From the NCBI GenBank assembly GCA_022486815.1, contig JAKVJW010000003.1, forward strand, positions 62,001 through 126,000: a stretch of DNA of 64,000 bases, written 5' to 3'. A model generated the notes under the pieces. The model had not been told where the DNA came from. It worked only from the letters and a program-made list of their open reading frames with translations, and searched no databases. Shown one piece after another: positions 11,014 through 22,100 of this stretch; positions within the stretch are counted from its first letter, which is position 1; each line of letters begins with the position of its first letter. This DNA is from Prevotella sp. (lineage in GTDB: Bacteria > Bacteroidota > Bacteroidia > Bacteroidales > Bacteroidaceae). A program made the position numbers and the translations under genes.

Positions 11014-12075
11014 TTATTCTTTTACCTTCATGCCATCACTGACCTTCTGTTGCCCCTCTGTAATAACCTTGTCGCCTATCTGCAAGCCACTGTTGATCAC
11101 AACATTTTCACCCACATTGTTCCCGAGAACGACATTCACCTTTTTTGCTTTACCATTCTGGACAATCCACACAAAAGGTGTATTGTCAAACGCAATCTGG
11201 ATAATATTGGCAGGAAGCATCATTCCATCAGCCTGTTGTCCTGTGGCCATATATACATCACAGACCATTCCCGGAAGAAGTCTGTGACCAGGATTGTCTA
11301 CTACAGCTTTAACCGAATAGGAATGAGAGATGGGATCTGCAGATACACCCTTTTCACAGACTTTCCCCCAGAAAGCCACATCACCTAATGAAGAAACCTT
11401 GAACATCACTTTCTGTCCTATATGAACCTTGTCAATCTCCTCTTCCGGAATACTTACATTCACTTTAACCTTATTAATTTTAACCAACTGAATAATACTC
11501 TGACCAGGAATAACATTCTGACCTACATCCGCATTTTTACGAGCGACATAGCCACTAAAAGGAGCCACCAAACGAGTATCAGCCAATCCTTTGCGAGCAA
11601 TCTGCCCGGAAGCAAGTGCCTGATTCAGCATCTGACGGGCTTCAGAAACCTTCGTCTCCACTTCAACCCATTTGATTTCTGGTAATGACCCATTGTCATG
11701 CAGCAGTTTCATGCGCCGATAAGCATCATGGGCCTGCTTCAGTTGTGCACGTGCCTGTGCCACAGAAGCATTCGATATTGCGACTCCATTGGCAGGATCA
11801 CTTGCATCCAGGACGCCTATCAGTTGACCAGCTTTCACGTTCTGTCCCTCCTGGATATTCAAGACCTTGATAGTTCCTGCATTAGCGAAACTTAAAGATG
11901 TACCTGTCATTTCTTCAATCGTACCGGCATAGTTTTCTTCGCCTGTCATACTTGAAGTACTGACGGTAGTCGTTTTCACTTTAATGATGTTTTCTTCATT
12001 TTGTTTCTTCTGACTACAACCCATCATAAGAATGGCTAAAGAGGCCAATGTTATTTGCAATCTCATCTTCTTCAT
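11014..12075 (-). CDS. RND efflux periplasmic adaptor (membrane fusion lipoprotein)
   Basis: Lipobox 'LAILMMGCSQ', biotinyl-lipoyl-like 'GTIKVLNIQEGQNVKAGQLIGVLD'; directly upstream of the permease. Confidence 0.93.
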   Translation of the reverse strand: MKKMRLQITLASLAILMMGCSQKKQNEENIIKVKTTTVSTSSMTGEENYAGTIEEMTGTSLSFANAGTIKVLNIQEGQNVKAGQLIGVLDASDPANGVAISNASVAQARAQLKQAHDAYRRMKLLHDNGSLPEIKWVEVETKVSEARQMLNQALASGQIARKGLADTRLVAPFSGYVARKNADVGQNVIPGQSIIQLVKINKVKVNVSIPEEEIDKVHIGQKVMFKVSSLGDVAFWGKVCEKGVSADPISHSYSVKAVVDNPGHRLLPGMVCDVYMATGQQADGMMLPANIIQIAFDNTPFVWIVQNGKAKKVNVVLGNNVGENVVINSGLQIGDKVITEGQQKVSDGMKVKE

Positions 12076-12250
12076 AAATCAACATTTTAGTTTGAGGGCA
12101 AAAGTACATCGCAATCAGCTATACGAAACGCTCTCAAAGAGAAGAATAATGTTCGATTATAGAATATAGTCACAAATAAGATAAAAATATTCCACTTTTG
12201 AACATCTTTTTTAGGATTAATCCCCTAAATTTGTAATTAAAATAAATACA

Positions 12251-13144
12251 ATGAAAGATAATAGATACATAACAGAAAAGGACCTGGGAAAAAACAACGA
12301 GGATTCTGATCTTAATTATTCAGATGACGACCTGATGATCATTGACAGTGCTAAAAAACTTGGTACTCTTAACCAGATGCAGATTAATATGAATATCATT
12401 GCTATATGCACAGAAGGAAAATTTGAAGCATTATTAAATGGTAAACCTATCAAGGGCAAATATGGAGATATAATCATTTGCTCACCAGAGACCCAACTTA
12501 CTAATATCATGATTTCAACAGACTTTGTATATGTGGCATTATGCATCACCAATCGTGCCTTACAACAAGCTTTACGATCATATATTAATATATGGAATCA
12601 GGTAATCTATGTACAAAAAAAGAATATCGTACACTTAACACAGCAAGAGCTTAATATATATCCCAAATTCTATGAGCTTATCCGATCTATCTTAAAACAA
12701 AAACACGACAATATTGGTATGGAATATTGGCAGGAAATAATAAAAGGTTTAGTCAGCACAACTCTTATAGGCCTCTGTGGATTTATCAAGCAATATACAA
12801 AAAATAATCCGACAAAGGTAAAACAAAACGTATCAATATTCAATCAATTTCTAGAATTACTACAAACATCAGAAATAAAACATCATCCTGTAGTCTATTA
12901 TGCATCAAAACTATTCATATCTACAAAATATCTTACTGTCATCTGCAAAAAGAACTCAGGAAAAACTGCCAATGACTGGATTCAGGAATACACACTTAAT
13001 GACATTACCTACTATTTGCGTGAAACCAACTTGACCATCAAGGAGATAAGTAACAAATTAGGCTTTCCAAATACAAGTTTCTTTGGAAAGTATGTCAAGG
13101 ATCACTTCCATTGTACACCTATTGGATATAGACAGAAAAAATAA
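12251..13144 (+). CDS. AraC family transcriptional regulator
   Basis: C-terminal HTH 'YASKLFISTKYLTVICKKNSGKTANDWIQEYTLNDITYYLRETNLTIKEISNKLGFPNTSFFGKYVKDHFHCTPIGYR'; divergent from the efflux operon. Confidence 0.92.
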   Translation: MKDNRYITEKDLGKNNEDSDLNYSDDDLMIIDSAKKLGTLNQMQINMNIIAICTEGKFEALLNGKPIKGKYGDIIICSPETQLTNIMISTDFVYVALCITNRALQQALRSYINIWNQVIYVQKKNIVHLTQQELNIYPKFYELIRSILKQKHDNIGMEYWQEIIKGLVSTTLIGLCGFIKQYTKNNPTKVKQNVSIFNQFLELLQTSEIKHHPVVYYASKLFISTKYLTVICKKNSGKTANDWIQEYTLNDITYYLRETNLTIKEISNKLGFPNTSFFGKYVKDHFHCTPIGYRQKK

Positions 13145-13195
13145 CGGCCAATATAACATGATCCCAGCATGAATTAAACCTTAATCCATCAGGAA

Positions 13196-13241
13196 AAAAG
13201 CTGTTGCTATGCTATTTGTAAATAGCATAGCAACAGCTTTT
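13196..13241. terminator. Bidirectional terminator hairpin
   Basis: Near-perfect 22-bp stem AAAAGCTGTTGCTATGCTATTT/AAATAGCATAGCAACAGCTTTT between convergent genes. Confidence 0.8.
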
Positions 13242-13326
13242 AACTTCAATGAAGTTATTCCGAAAGCTTCCGATCAATACTCAACAATGATCAGAACTGA
13301 CATTCAGAATAATAGAAATGTATATT

Positions 13327-13701
13327 TTATTTTGCAGCCAAAACTTCTACCTCCACTAATGCGCCCATTGGTAATTTTTTTACGGCTACAGCAGAGCGGG
13401 CAGGAAAAGGTTTTGTAAAAAAACCAGCATAGACTTCATTCATCGCAGTAAAATCATCCATATTATCCAGATAAACCGTAGTTTTTACAACATGATTTAG
13501 ATCCGTACCAGCCTCTTTGAGAATATTACCGGCATTCGTCAATGCCTGCATAGTCTGTTCTTTAATTCCCCCCTCAACAAACTTACCTGTTTTCGGATCA
13601 ATCGGTATCTGACCTGAAGCGAAAATAAATCCGTTAACTTCGATTGCCTGACTGTAAGGTCCAATAGCTGCCGGTGCATTGTTTGTGTGAATTGCTTTCA
13701 T
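13327..13701 (-). CDS. ridA: RidA family reactive intermediate/imine deaminase
   Basis: 124 aa 'NAPAAIGPYSQAIEVNGFIFASGQIPIDP...RSAVAVKKLPMGALVEVEVLA'. Confidence 0.93.
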   Translation of the reverse strand: MKAIHTNNAPAAIGPYSQAIEVNGFIFASGQIPIDPKTGKFVEGGIKEQTMQALTNAGNILKEAGTDLNHVVKTTVYLDNMDDFTAMNEVYAGFFTKPFPARSAVAVKKLPMGALVEVEVLAAK

Positions 13702-13722
13702 CTTATATTATTTTTAATAAAC

Positions 13723-14925
13723 TCATAGAATCCGACTGACATTAAGTTCCTTTGAACCTAATGCTTTTATTATTTGGTCAATTTGCTCCTCATTCTTTGT
13801 TTCCATGCTGACACGAAGAATACAAGAATTGACTTTCTGACGGTTTGCAGAACGATCATGATGCACACCAGTAATATTGGCGCCAAGTTGGGCAATCACA
13901 CTACAGACCGATACCAATCTTCCAGGTTGGTCATCAAGTTCCATATCCAAAGTACAAAGCCGGCCACTTTTTGCCAACCCCCGATTGATAATACGGCTTA
14001 AAACAGTTACATCAATATTACCACCACTGACAATACAAACGGTCTTCTTCCCTTTTACCGGGACCTTATTAAACATGACAGCCGCCACACTTGCCGCTCC
14101 CGCACCTTCGGAAACCATTTTCTCACTCTCTATCAAGCGCAAGATCGCAGCACATATTTCATCCTCACTCACTGTAACGATGCCATCAACATATCTCTGA
14201 CAAATCTGGAATGTCAAATTTCCAGGTTCTTTAACTGCAATACCATCAGCAATAGTAGAAACAGAAGACAGACATTCTACTTTTCCATCCCTCAAACTTT
14301 CTACCATACTCGGTGCACCTTCTGTCTGCACGCCATAAACCTTCACTCTGGGGTTCAAATTTTTTAAAGCAAAAGCGACACCGGAAATCAGTCCTCCTCC
14401 ACCGACCGGAACGACAACTGCTTCCAAATCGGAGAGTTGATTCAATAATTCCAGTCCGATTGTGCCCTGCCCAGCAATGACATTTTCATCATTAAAAGGA
14501 TGTATAAAAGTGTATCCTTTCTCATCACGCAACTGAAGTGCTTTCTGATAGGCATCATCATAGACCCCCGGGACCAAACAGACATCTGCCCCCAGCCGTT
14601 TAGTTGCTTCCACCTTACTAATAGGAGCACCTGCAGGAAGGCAAATTAAAGATTTCACGCCCATAGCAGTAGCACCCAATGCAACCCCCTGGGCATGATT
14701 ACCTGCAGAACAGGCCACCACCCCTTTTGCTTTCTCTTCATCCGAAAGTTGAGAAATTTTATAATAAGCTCCCCGAATCTTAAAGGAACCAGTTCTTTGC
14801 AAGCATTCCGGTTTCAGGTATACATCTACTTCAGGATTAATCTTGGAAGCATGAATCAGATCCGTCTTGCGCAAGACCTTGTCCAAAACAAATCTGGCTC
14901 TATAAAAATTGTCTAATGATAGCAT
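13723..14925 (-). CDS. ilvA: Threonine ammonia-lyase
   Basis: PLP motif 'TGSFKIRGAYYKI', 'VACSAGNHAQGVA', C-terminal ACT-like domain. Confidence 0.92.
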   Translation of the reverse strand: MLSLDNFYRARFVLDKVLRKTDLIHASKINPEVDVYLKPECLQRTGSFKIRGAYYKISQLSDEEKAKGVVACSAGNHAQGVALGATAMGVKSLICLPAGAPISKVEATKRLGADVCLVPGVYDDAYQKALQLRDEKGYTFIHPFNDENVIAGQGTIGLELLNQLSDLEAVVVPVGGGGLISGVAFALKNLNPRVKVYGVQTEGAPSMVESLRDGKVECLSSVSTIADGIAVKEPGNLTFQICQRYVDGIVTVSEDEICAAILRLIESEKMVSEGAGAASVAAVMFNKVPVKGKKTVCIVSGGNIDVTVLSRIINRGLAKSGRLCTLDMELDDQPGRLVSVCSVIAQLGANITGVHHDRSANRQKVNSCILRVSMETKNEEQIDQIIKALGSKELNVSRIL

Positions 14926-15328
14926 ACTTATTGATTTTGGTTACAAAAATAAGAATAAATTATGAAAACAGAACACACATAACCTTAAAAAATTCGGAAC
15001 TTATTCTTCATATAAAAATTGATTTAGGACCCAACACGTTTACACATCTATCTTAACTTCATTTTGCATTGCTTATCAACCATAGGCTTCCCAACATTTT
15101 CAAGAAAGCAATTACCAGTTTATATACTATTCGTTTTAACTAGTTTGTTCCATTTCCTCGAGAACTTCAAAAGAGAACATAGTTCAAAGCATGGTATCAA
15201 ACTCTTCTAAATTATAAAACAGATATATAACGCCTATTATCTTTCAAAATGCGAAACATAATAGAATTTAAAAAACAAAAGAAACTGATTTTTATTAAAA
15301 AAATAGCAATATGTTACTACTTTTTTAT

Positions 15329-15336
15329 TATATTTG
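15329..15336 (+). promoter_or_regulatory. Bacteroidetes -7 element (TATATTTG) upstream of the NlpC/P60 gene
   Basis: TAnnTTTG match 53 bp before the ATG; -33 element not convincing. Confidence 0.45.
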
Positions 15337-15388
15337 CAAAGAATTAATAAGTATAAAGTTTTACCACACTGAATAAGATCTTAAGATC

Positions 15389-16399
15389 ATGACCCTACAT
15401 CTTATAAAGAAATTGATTACTTCAGCAAATTGCCTGATGGTGATGTCACCTGTCATGGCAGCTGTACAGAGTTCCGGACCAGTCATCTGCAAAAAAGAAA
15501 CGATAGACGAAAGATCTTGGGGAATAATAAATGTTTCCGTATGCAATCTGAGACAATCCGGAGACTATAATGCAGGTATGGCTTCTCAAGCCTTACTCGG
15601 AACACCAATAAAGGTGCTTAAAGACAGTTCATGGCTTGAAATAGAAACTCCAGACCATTATAAGTCATGGGTACTGGAATCGTCTTTTTGCCGTGTAACC
15701 AAAGATGAACTCAAAAACTGGAATGAAGCACCTCAGATTGTAGTGACGGCTATCTATGGTTTCGTATACAGTAAAAACAGCATCAAATCACAAACAGTAA
15801 GCGATGTCGTTGCCAGTGACCGCTTAAAATTACTTGACCAAAAAGGAAAATTTTATCATGTGGCCTATCCTGATGGCAGAACCGGCTATCTTCTTGTATC
15901 AGACGGTGCCATTGTAAATAAATGGAAGGAAAATATCAGACAAGATGCGCGAAGCATCATTTCTTCAGCCAAGAAACTTATGGGAATACCCTATATGTGG
16001 GGTGGTATGAGTACTAAAGGAGTTGATTGCAGCGGATTTATAAGAACTATTTTCATGGAACATGACATCATCCTCCCGCGTGATGCCTCTCAGCAGGCAC
16101 TTGTAGGCGCACATATTGACATCACTTCCGATTTCAGCAATCTCAGGCCAGGAGACCTGCTCTTCTTCGGATGCGGCAGTTGCGGAGAAGATGCACATGT
16201 CTGTCATGTAGGTCTCTATATAGGCCAACAGAAATTCATTCACTCCCTGGGATGTGTACACATCAGCAGTTTCAACCCTGAAGACAAAGAATATGATGAA
16301 TATGATCGAAATCGATTACTTTGGGCACAAAGGGTCCTTCCCTACATCAATCAGGAAAAGGAAATCAACACCACAGACCGGAATGAATTCTACAAATGA
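15389..16399 (+). CDS. Secreted C40 (NlpC/P60) peptidase with SH3-like domains
   Basis: Signal peptide; catalytic 'GGMSTKGVDCSGFIRTIF', 'LRPGDLLFFG', 'VCHVGLYIG'. Confidence 0.92.
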   Translation: MTLHLIKKLITSANCLMVMSPVMAAVQSSGPVICKKETIDERSWGIINVSVCNLRQSGDYNAGMASQALLGTPIKVLKDSSWLEIETPDHYKSWVLESSFCRVTKDELKNWNEAPQIVVTAIYGFVYSKNSIKSQTVSDVVASDRLKLLDQKGKFYHVAYPDGRTGYLLVSDGAIVNKWKENIRQDARSIISSAKKLMGIPYMWGGMSTKGVDCSGFIRTIFMEHDIILPRDASQQALVGAHIDITSDFSNLRPGDLLFFGCGSCGEDAHVCHVGLYIGQQKFIHSLGCVHISSFNPEDKEYDEYDRNRLLWAQRVLPYINQEKEINTTDRNEFYK

Positions 16400-16437
16400 T
16401 ACTATCGGGCATACTAATTGATAAAGACTGATTACAG

Positions 16438-17535
16438 ATGAATACAAATAAAGCAATGGACCAAACTAAAGATTCATCCATTAACATAAACCACAACGGA
16501 AAAAGCAATTGTTTAAAAATGCACTTTTTCCCTTATGAACTAAAACTGAAACATGTTTTTACTGTATCTTCTTATTCTCGCACGACAACGCCCGATGTTC
16601 AAGTAGAAATAGAATATGACGGGGTGAAAGGATATGGTGAAGCATCCATGCCCCAATATCTCGGGCAATCAGTAGAAAGTGTTTCTCAATTCCTGCAAAA
16701 GGTAGATTTATGCCAGTTCAAAGATCCATTCAAAATAGAAGACATCCTGAGTTACGTCGATAGTCTTTCACCTGGAGATACAGCAGCAAAAGCCGCTATT
16801 GATATTGCCCTGCATGATCTTACAGGAAAGATATTAGGTGCACCTTGGTATAAAATCTGGGGACTAAATCGTGACAAGACTCCGTCTACGACCTTTACAA
16901 TCGGTATCGATTCTCCCGATATGGTAAAACAAAAGACAAGAGAATGTGCCGACAAATTCAATATTTTAAAAGTAAAACTAGGAAGTGACCATGATAAGGA
17001 GTTGATAGAAACTATCCGCTCCGTCACGAGTCTGCCTATCGCCGTAGATGTCAACCAAGGCTGGAAAGACCGGGCAATGGCTCTTGATATGATATTCTGG
17101 CTGAAAGAAAAAAACATCGTCATGGTGGAACAGCCAATGCCTAAAGAGATGAAAGATGATATGGCATGGCTGACAGAACACAGTCCACTGCCAACCTTTG
17201 CAGATGAAGCTGTGCAACGATTGAAAGATGTTAAAGACATAGAAGGAATCTATTCCGGCATAAACATCAAACTCATGAAATGTACGGGTATGAGAGAAGC
17301 CTGGAAGATGGTCAATTATGCTCGCGCCAGGGGATTGAAGGTGATGCTTGGCTGCATGACAGAAACTTCATGTGCAGTAAGTGCTGCGGCACAATTATCT
17401 CCGGTTGCAGACTTTGCAGACCTTGATGGTAATCTCCTTATATCCAATGACCGTTTCAGCGGGATGCAGGTAGTAAAAGGAAAGATCACGCTACCTGACA
17501 AACCCGGGATAGGAGTCAGGAAAATAGAAGACTAA
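16438..17535 (+). CDS. Dipeptide epimerase, L-Ala-D/L-Glu epimerase type (enolase superfamily); start may be internal at M(28)
   Basis: 'ILKVKLGSDHDKELIETIR', 'VDVNQGW', 'MVEQPMPKE', 'FADEAVQ', 'INIKLMKCTGM', 'MLGCMTET'. Confidence 0.88.
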   Translation: MNTNKAMDQTKDSSININHNGKSNCLKMHFFPYELKLKHVFTVSSYSRTTTPDVQVEIEYDGVKGYGEASMPQYLGQSVESVSQFLQKVDLCQFKDPFKIEDILSYVDSLSPGDTAAKAAIDIALHDLTGKILGAPWYKIWGLNRDKTPSTTFTIGIDSPDMVKQKTRECADKFNILKVKLGSDHDKELIETIRSVTSLPIAVDVNQGWKDRAMALDMIFWLKEKNIVMVEQPMPKEMKDDMAWLTEHSPLPTFADEAVQRLKDVKDIEGIYSGINIKLMKCTGMREAWKMVNYARARGLKVMLGCMTETSCAVSAAAQLSPVADFADLDGNLLISNDRFSGMQVVKGKITLPDKPGIGVRKIED

Positions 17536-17619
17536 AAGGAGCATTTTTTATAAGATATGACAAACGGCAGTCTGACTCAATCATAATGCCGGAACTCAAG
17601 AAACATTCATCAGGATATA

Positions 17620-18954
17620 ATGAACACCAAACGATTCGTACTTATCATGGCAGCATTTTTCTCCATCATTCCTCTTTCTGCCCAGAACTATCATTGGGAA
17701 ACAGACTTACACCATCGTTTATTATATGACTTCTCGAAAACTCATGAAGAAGTTAAAAGTTATATTCAACAATATATACCAGACGTCACTGATCAGGAAA
17801 TGAATGCTTGGGAGAAAACCGGAGCATTGGAAGTAAAAATTATTGACGGACAAAAATTGTATTTCAATAATGCCGGCCCTAATTTATTCCGCATCAATAC
17901 CAGATGTAGAAAGATAAAAGAAATAAAAGACGGAATAGAAAGGGAAGGGTATGAGACGACAGATGAATCCAATGTACCTTCAATCATCAAGGAGGCACCC
18001 CACAACCCTTCTCATCTTGCTGAACCCAAACAGATGCGAATCACTTACACCATTTCCGTAAAAGCTAATGCTGTACCTGAAGGAGAGACCGTACGATGCT
18101 GGATGCCGTTCCCACGGAGAGACATCAAAAGGCAACAAAATATAAAACTGCTTAGTACCAGTGAGAAGAGCTATATCCTGTCTCCTGAAAAGTACGCTCA
18201 TTCCTCCTTGTATATGGAGAAAAAGGCAGAAAAGGGCAAACCTACCGTCTTTTCGGAATCATTTGAATTTACTTCTTACGGGAGTTGGTTCAACTTGAAA
18301 CCGGGAAATATACGTCCCTATAATGAAAGCAGCCCTTTATACAAGACCTATACCTCTGAACGTGACCGTCATATCATTTTCACTCCCCGTCTTTATCAAC
18401 TTGCAGACAGTTTGACGCAAGGTATAGATAACCCTCTGCTAAAAGCAAAAAAAATATTCACTTGGATTAATTCCCATTTTCCATGGGCTTCAGCTCGTGA
18501 ATATTCAACAATAGAAAATATTCCTGAATATGTCTTGGAGAACCATCATGGCGATTGCGGACAAGTAACCCTGCTCTTCCTTACCTTATGTCGCATCTGT
18601 GGCATACCGGCACATTTTGAAAGTGGATTCATGCTACATCCTCATTCTGAAAATCTTCATGACTGGGGAGAAATCTATTTTGAAGGCATCGGATGGGTGC
18701 CTGTAGACATGTCATTCGGTATTCCATCATACGCAAAGAATACAAAGGAATCTTATTTCTTCTTAGGAGGTATTGACTCTTGGAGGATGGTTATTAATTC
18801 CGATTTCAGTATGCCTTTGTATCCTGAAAAAACATATCCCCGAAGTGAAACAGTTGATTTCCAAAGGGGCGAAGTGGAATGGAAAGGAGGTAATCTGTAT
18901 TTCGACAAATGGAACTGGAAACTCTCAGCTGAAAATACAGAGGAAAAACCATAA
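17620..18954 (+). CDS. Secreted transglutaminase-like (papain-fold) protein
   Basis: Signal peptide; Cys-His-Asp motifs 'NHHGDCGQVTLLFLTLCRICGIPA', 'LHDWGEIYFEGIGWVPVDMSFG'. Confidence 0.87.
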   Translation: MNTKRFVLIMAAFFSIIPLSAQNYHWETDLHHRLLYDFSKTHEEVKSYIQQYIPDVTDQEMNAWEKTGALEVKIIDGQKLYFNNAGPNLFRINTRCRKIKEIKDGIEREGYETTDESNVPSIIKEAPHNPSHLAEPKQMRITYTISVKANAVPEGETVRCWMPFPRRDIKRQQNIKLLSTSEKSYILSPEKYAHSSLYMEKKAEKGKPTVFSESFEFTSYGSWFNLKPGNIRPYNESSPLYKTYTSERDRHIIFTPRLYQLADSLTQGIDNPLLKAKKIFTWINSHFPWASAREYSTIENIPEYVLENHHGDCGQVTLLFLTLCRICGIPAHFESGFMLHPHSENLHDWGEIYFEGIGWVPVDMSFGIPSYAKNTKESYFFLGGIDSWRMVINSDFSMPLYPEKTYPRSETVDFQRGEVEWKGGNLYFDKWNWKLSAENTEEKP

Positions 18955-19044
18955 TCAAATAAATGATCCTTTATCTCATGATGAGAATAAGAGAATATAA
19001 CATAAAATATTTTTATGATAAAACGTCACATTTAACATACATTT

Positions 19045-19076
19045 TTTGTTTTTATTCAGAAAATTTTCAATCTTTG
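19045..19076 (+). promoter_or_regulatory. Putative promoter of the susCD pair (TTTG / 20 bp / AATCTTTG)
   Basis: -33 TTTG at 19045-19048, relaxed -7 at 19069-19076. Confidence 0.4.
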
Positions 19077-19172
19077 TATCCAAAAGTTTTTAAGTGTTAA
19101 ACACGAACCAAATGTCAGAGGCTTAATTTAACTATTATCATATTTTATTAATAACCAAATTTAAAAAAGCTT

Positions 19173-22100
19173 ATGAAAAGACGACTTGCTTTGATAGTAG
19201 TAATATTACTATCATGCGGTGCTACAGGTAATTTTCTATATGCTTCACCTGCGCCACAAAATGTCACACAGGACAACACTATTATAAAAGGTAGGGTTGT
19301 TGATGAGAAGGGGGATCCTATTATCTCCGCAAGCATCACAGAAATAGGAAGTACACGGGGTACTATTACTGACGTAGACGGGAAATTTTCACTAAAAACT
19401 ATTCCCGGGACAAAAATACAAATCTCTTACCTCGGTTATAAAACCATAATAACAAAAGCTGACGATGGGATGAAAGTACAGATGGCTCCAGACAACGCCA
19501 TGTTGGACGAAGTCGTCGCTGTAGGTTATGGTCAGCAAAAGAAAGTCGACCTGACCGGAGCTGTTGCCAATGTAGATCTAGGGCAGACACTCAGTTCCCG
19601 TCCAGAACAGGATGTTGCCAAAGCCTTACAAGGAGCAATCCCCGGGCTGTCAATTGTAAACACCAGTGGAAACATTGACGGTCAACCTACCATCCGCATC
19701 CGTGGAGTGGGAACTCTGTCTAATGACCAGAAGTCTGATCCGCTTATTATTGTTGACGGAGTTCCAACTGATGACTTGACGATGATCAATGGAAATGACA
19801 TTGCCTCTATCTCAGTATTGAAAGATGCTGCGTCATCTTCTATTTACGGTAGTCGGGCAGCCTTCGGTGTCATTCTGATCACCACAAAGCAAGCCAGCAA
19901 AGGAGACCGTATCTCTGTAAAATATGAAAACAATTTCGGTTGGGACAACGCCACAGAACTGCCTAATTTCCCTGACGTGCCTACCCAACTCAAATCTGCA
20001 ATATCTGCAAATAAACGAGCAGGAGCTGCTTCCGTGGAACTCTTCGGAATGTATTTTGACAAACTCTTGCCTTACGCAGAAAAATGGGAAGAGCAGAACC
20101 ATGGGAAAAAAGGCTACAGCGTCATGCGTCCTTACAAAAGCGACAGCGATGTAGGAGACTACTCCTTCGTTGATGGACAACCCATGTATTATGCCGACTA
20201 TGATCTCCGTAAGATCTGGTATAACAACGCAGCACCATCTTCAAATCAGAATGTATCTATTTCCGGTTCCAGTGGAAAGACGACATTCTACGCTTCACTG
20301 GGGTATAACCATAAACAGGACCTTATGGAGTTTAATCCCGGAAAATTGGATAGATACAGTGCCACAGTAAACTTAAAGACTGATGCCACTGACTGGTTGA
20401 CATTAGGCACACGTGTCAATTTTTCCCGTCGTCACATGGGAGATGCTAATGCCTATAGTAACATTTATCAGTACCTTTGGCGTTGGGGATCATTCTTTAT
20501 CCCTTCAGGAATTATGCAAGATGCAAATGGTAACGAGCAGGACTTCCGTATCGTTGCCATGCAGAAACAGGCTTCCCGTGAATACAATGTGCATGACGTG
20601 ACCCGCATGAATGCTTACGCAATAGCACATATTACAAAGGACCTGACCTTGAATGCTGATTATACTTATCAGATAGACAACTTTAATTATAGTTCCAGTA
20701 ACAATAGTGTTTACGGCATGAACTGGACAGGAACGACGCCTACCTACATCGTTCAGCCGTCTACCACAAATGCTTACCGCCAGAACATCAAGATAAACAG
20801 ATGGAATGCCAATGCTTATTTGAACTACATGCACACCTGGAATAGTGTACATAATCTCAATGTGATGGCAGGTATCAACGGAGAAGACTATAGATATGAT
20901 ATGTTCGATGCACGCCGGACACAACTCTACGATGAGAACTATCCACAATTGAACCTCGCTTACGGAGACATGACCAAAGCTGCTATTAACGCAGAAACAA
21001 GAGACCGTGCTACAGCCGGTTATTTCGGTCGAGTCAACTATAACTACAAAGATACTTATCTATTGGAACTCAACGGACGCTACGATGGCAGTTCCCGTTT
21101 TCCTACAGGTAAAAAATGGGCATTCTTCCCATCCGGCTCTTTAGGCTATCGCTTCACGGAAGAGCCCTACTGGAATCACCTGCATCAATATGTATCCAAC
21201 GGAAAATTCCGTCTCTCTTACGGTGAAATCGGCAATGAGGCGGTAGGTGACAACATGTTCCTCTCTACGATCTCCCCAGTAGATCAGAAAAAACTCTACT
21301 GGCTGGACGGAACTGGGGCTAAAGTCAATCAGTTCGACTTGCCAACCTGGGTTTCCTCTCAATTGACATGGGAACGTATTTATACCTTCGACGTAGGAAC
21401 TGATTTAAATTTCTTCAACGATGAACTGACACTGACAGCTGACTGGTATCAGAGGACCACCAAGGATATGCTTGCACCGGGTAATGCCATTCCATCCGCA
21501 GTAGGTGCTGCTGCTCCTTATACCAATGCCGGGCAGCTCCGTACACGGGGTTGGGAAATCACACTGAGTTGGAGAAAACAGATGAACAAAGATCTTGGAC
21601 TCTATGCCAATTTTGACATCGGAGATTCCAAGTCTGTAGTTACGAAATGGAACAACTCCTCTAAACTGATCGGACACACCGGAGACCGGACGTATGCCTA
21701 TAAAGGCGAAACATGGGGAGACATCTGGGGATTCGAAACAGACCGCTACTTTACAGAAAACGATTTCAACGGACAGAACACAGACGGATCCTGGAACTAC
21801 AAGAAAGGAGTAGCTGATCAAACGGGAATACAGACTGACAACTTCGTATATGGCCCTGGTGATATCAAATTCAAAGACTTGAATCACGATGGAAAGATCG
21901 ACGGAGGAAAAGGAACAGTTGATGACCATGGTGATCTGAAAGTCATTGGTAATACGATGCCACGCTACGAATATAGTTTCCATATCGGAGGCAACTATAA
22001 AGGTTTTGATCTTGATATATTCTTCCAAGGTGTCGGCAAACGCGATATGTGGACCCTGTCCTCTTTTGCCTTCCCGGAAATGCGTGCTGCTGATCTTGCC

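Noticed and set aside
14926-15388. AT-rich intergenic region considered for an ncRNA or riboswitch
   Set aside because: No stable hairpin or known riboswitch motif recognised; only a -7-like element near 15329
21405-22028. 207-aa minus-strand ORF opposite susC
   Set aside because: Antisense to the confidently called SusC; no independent support
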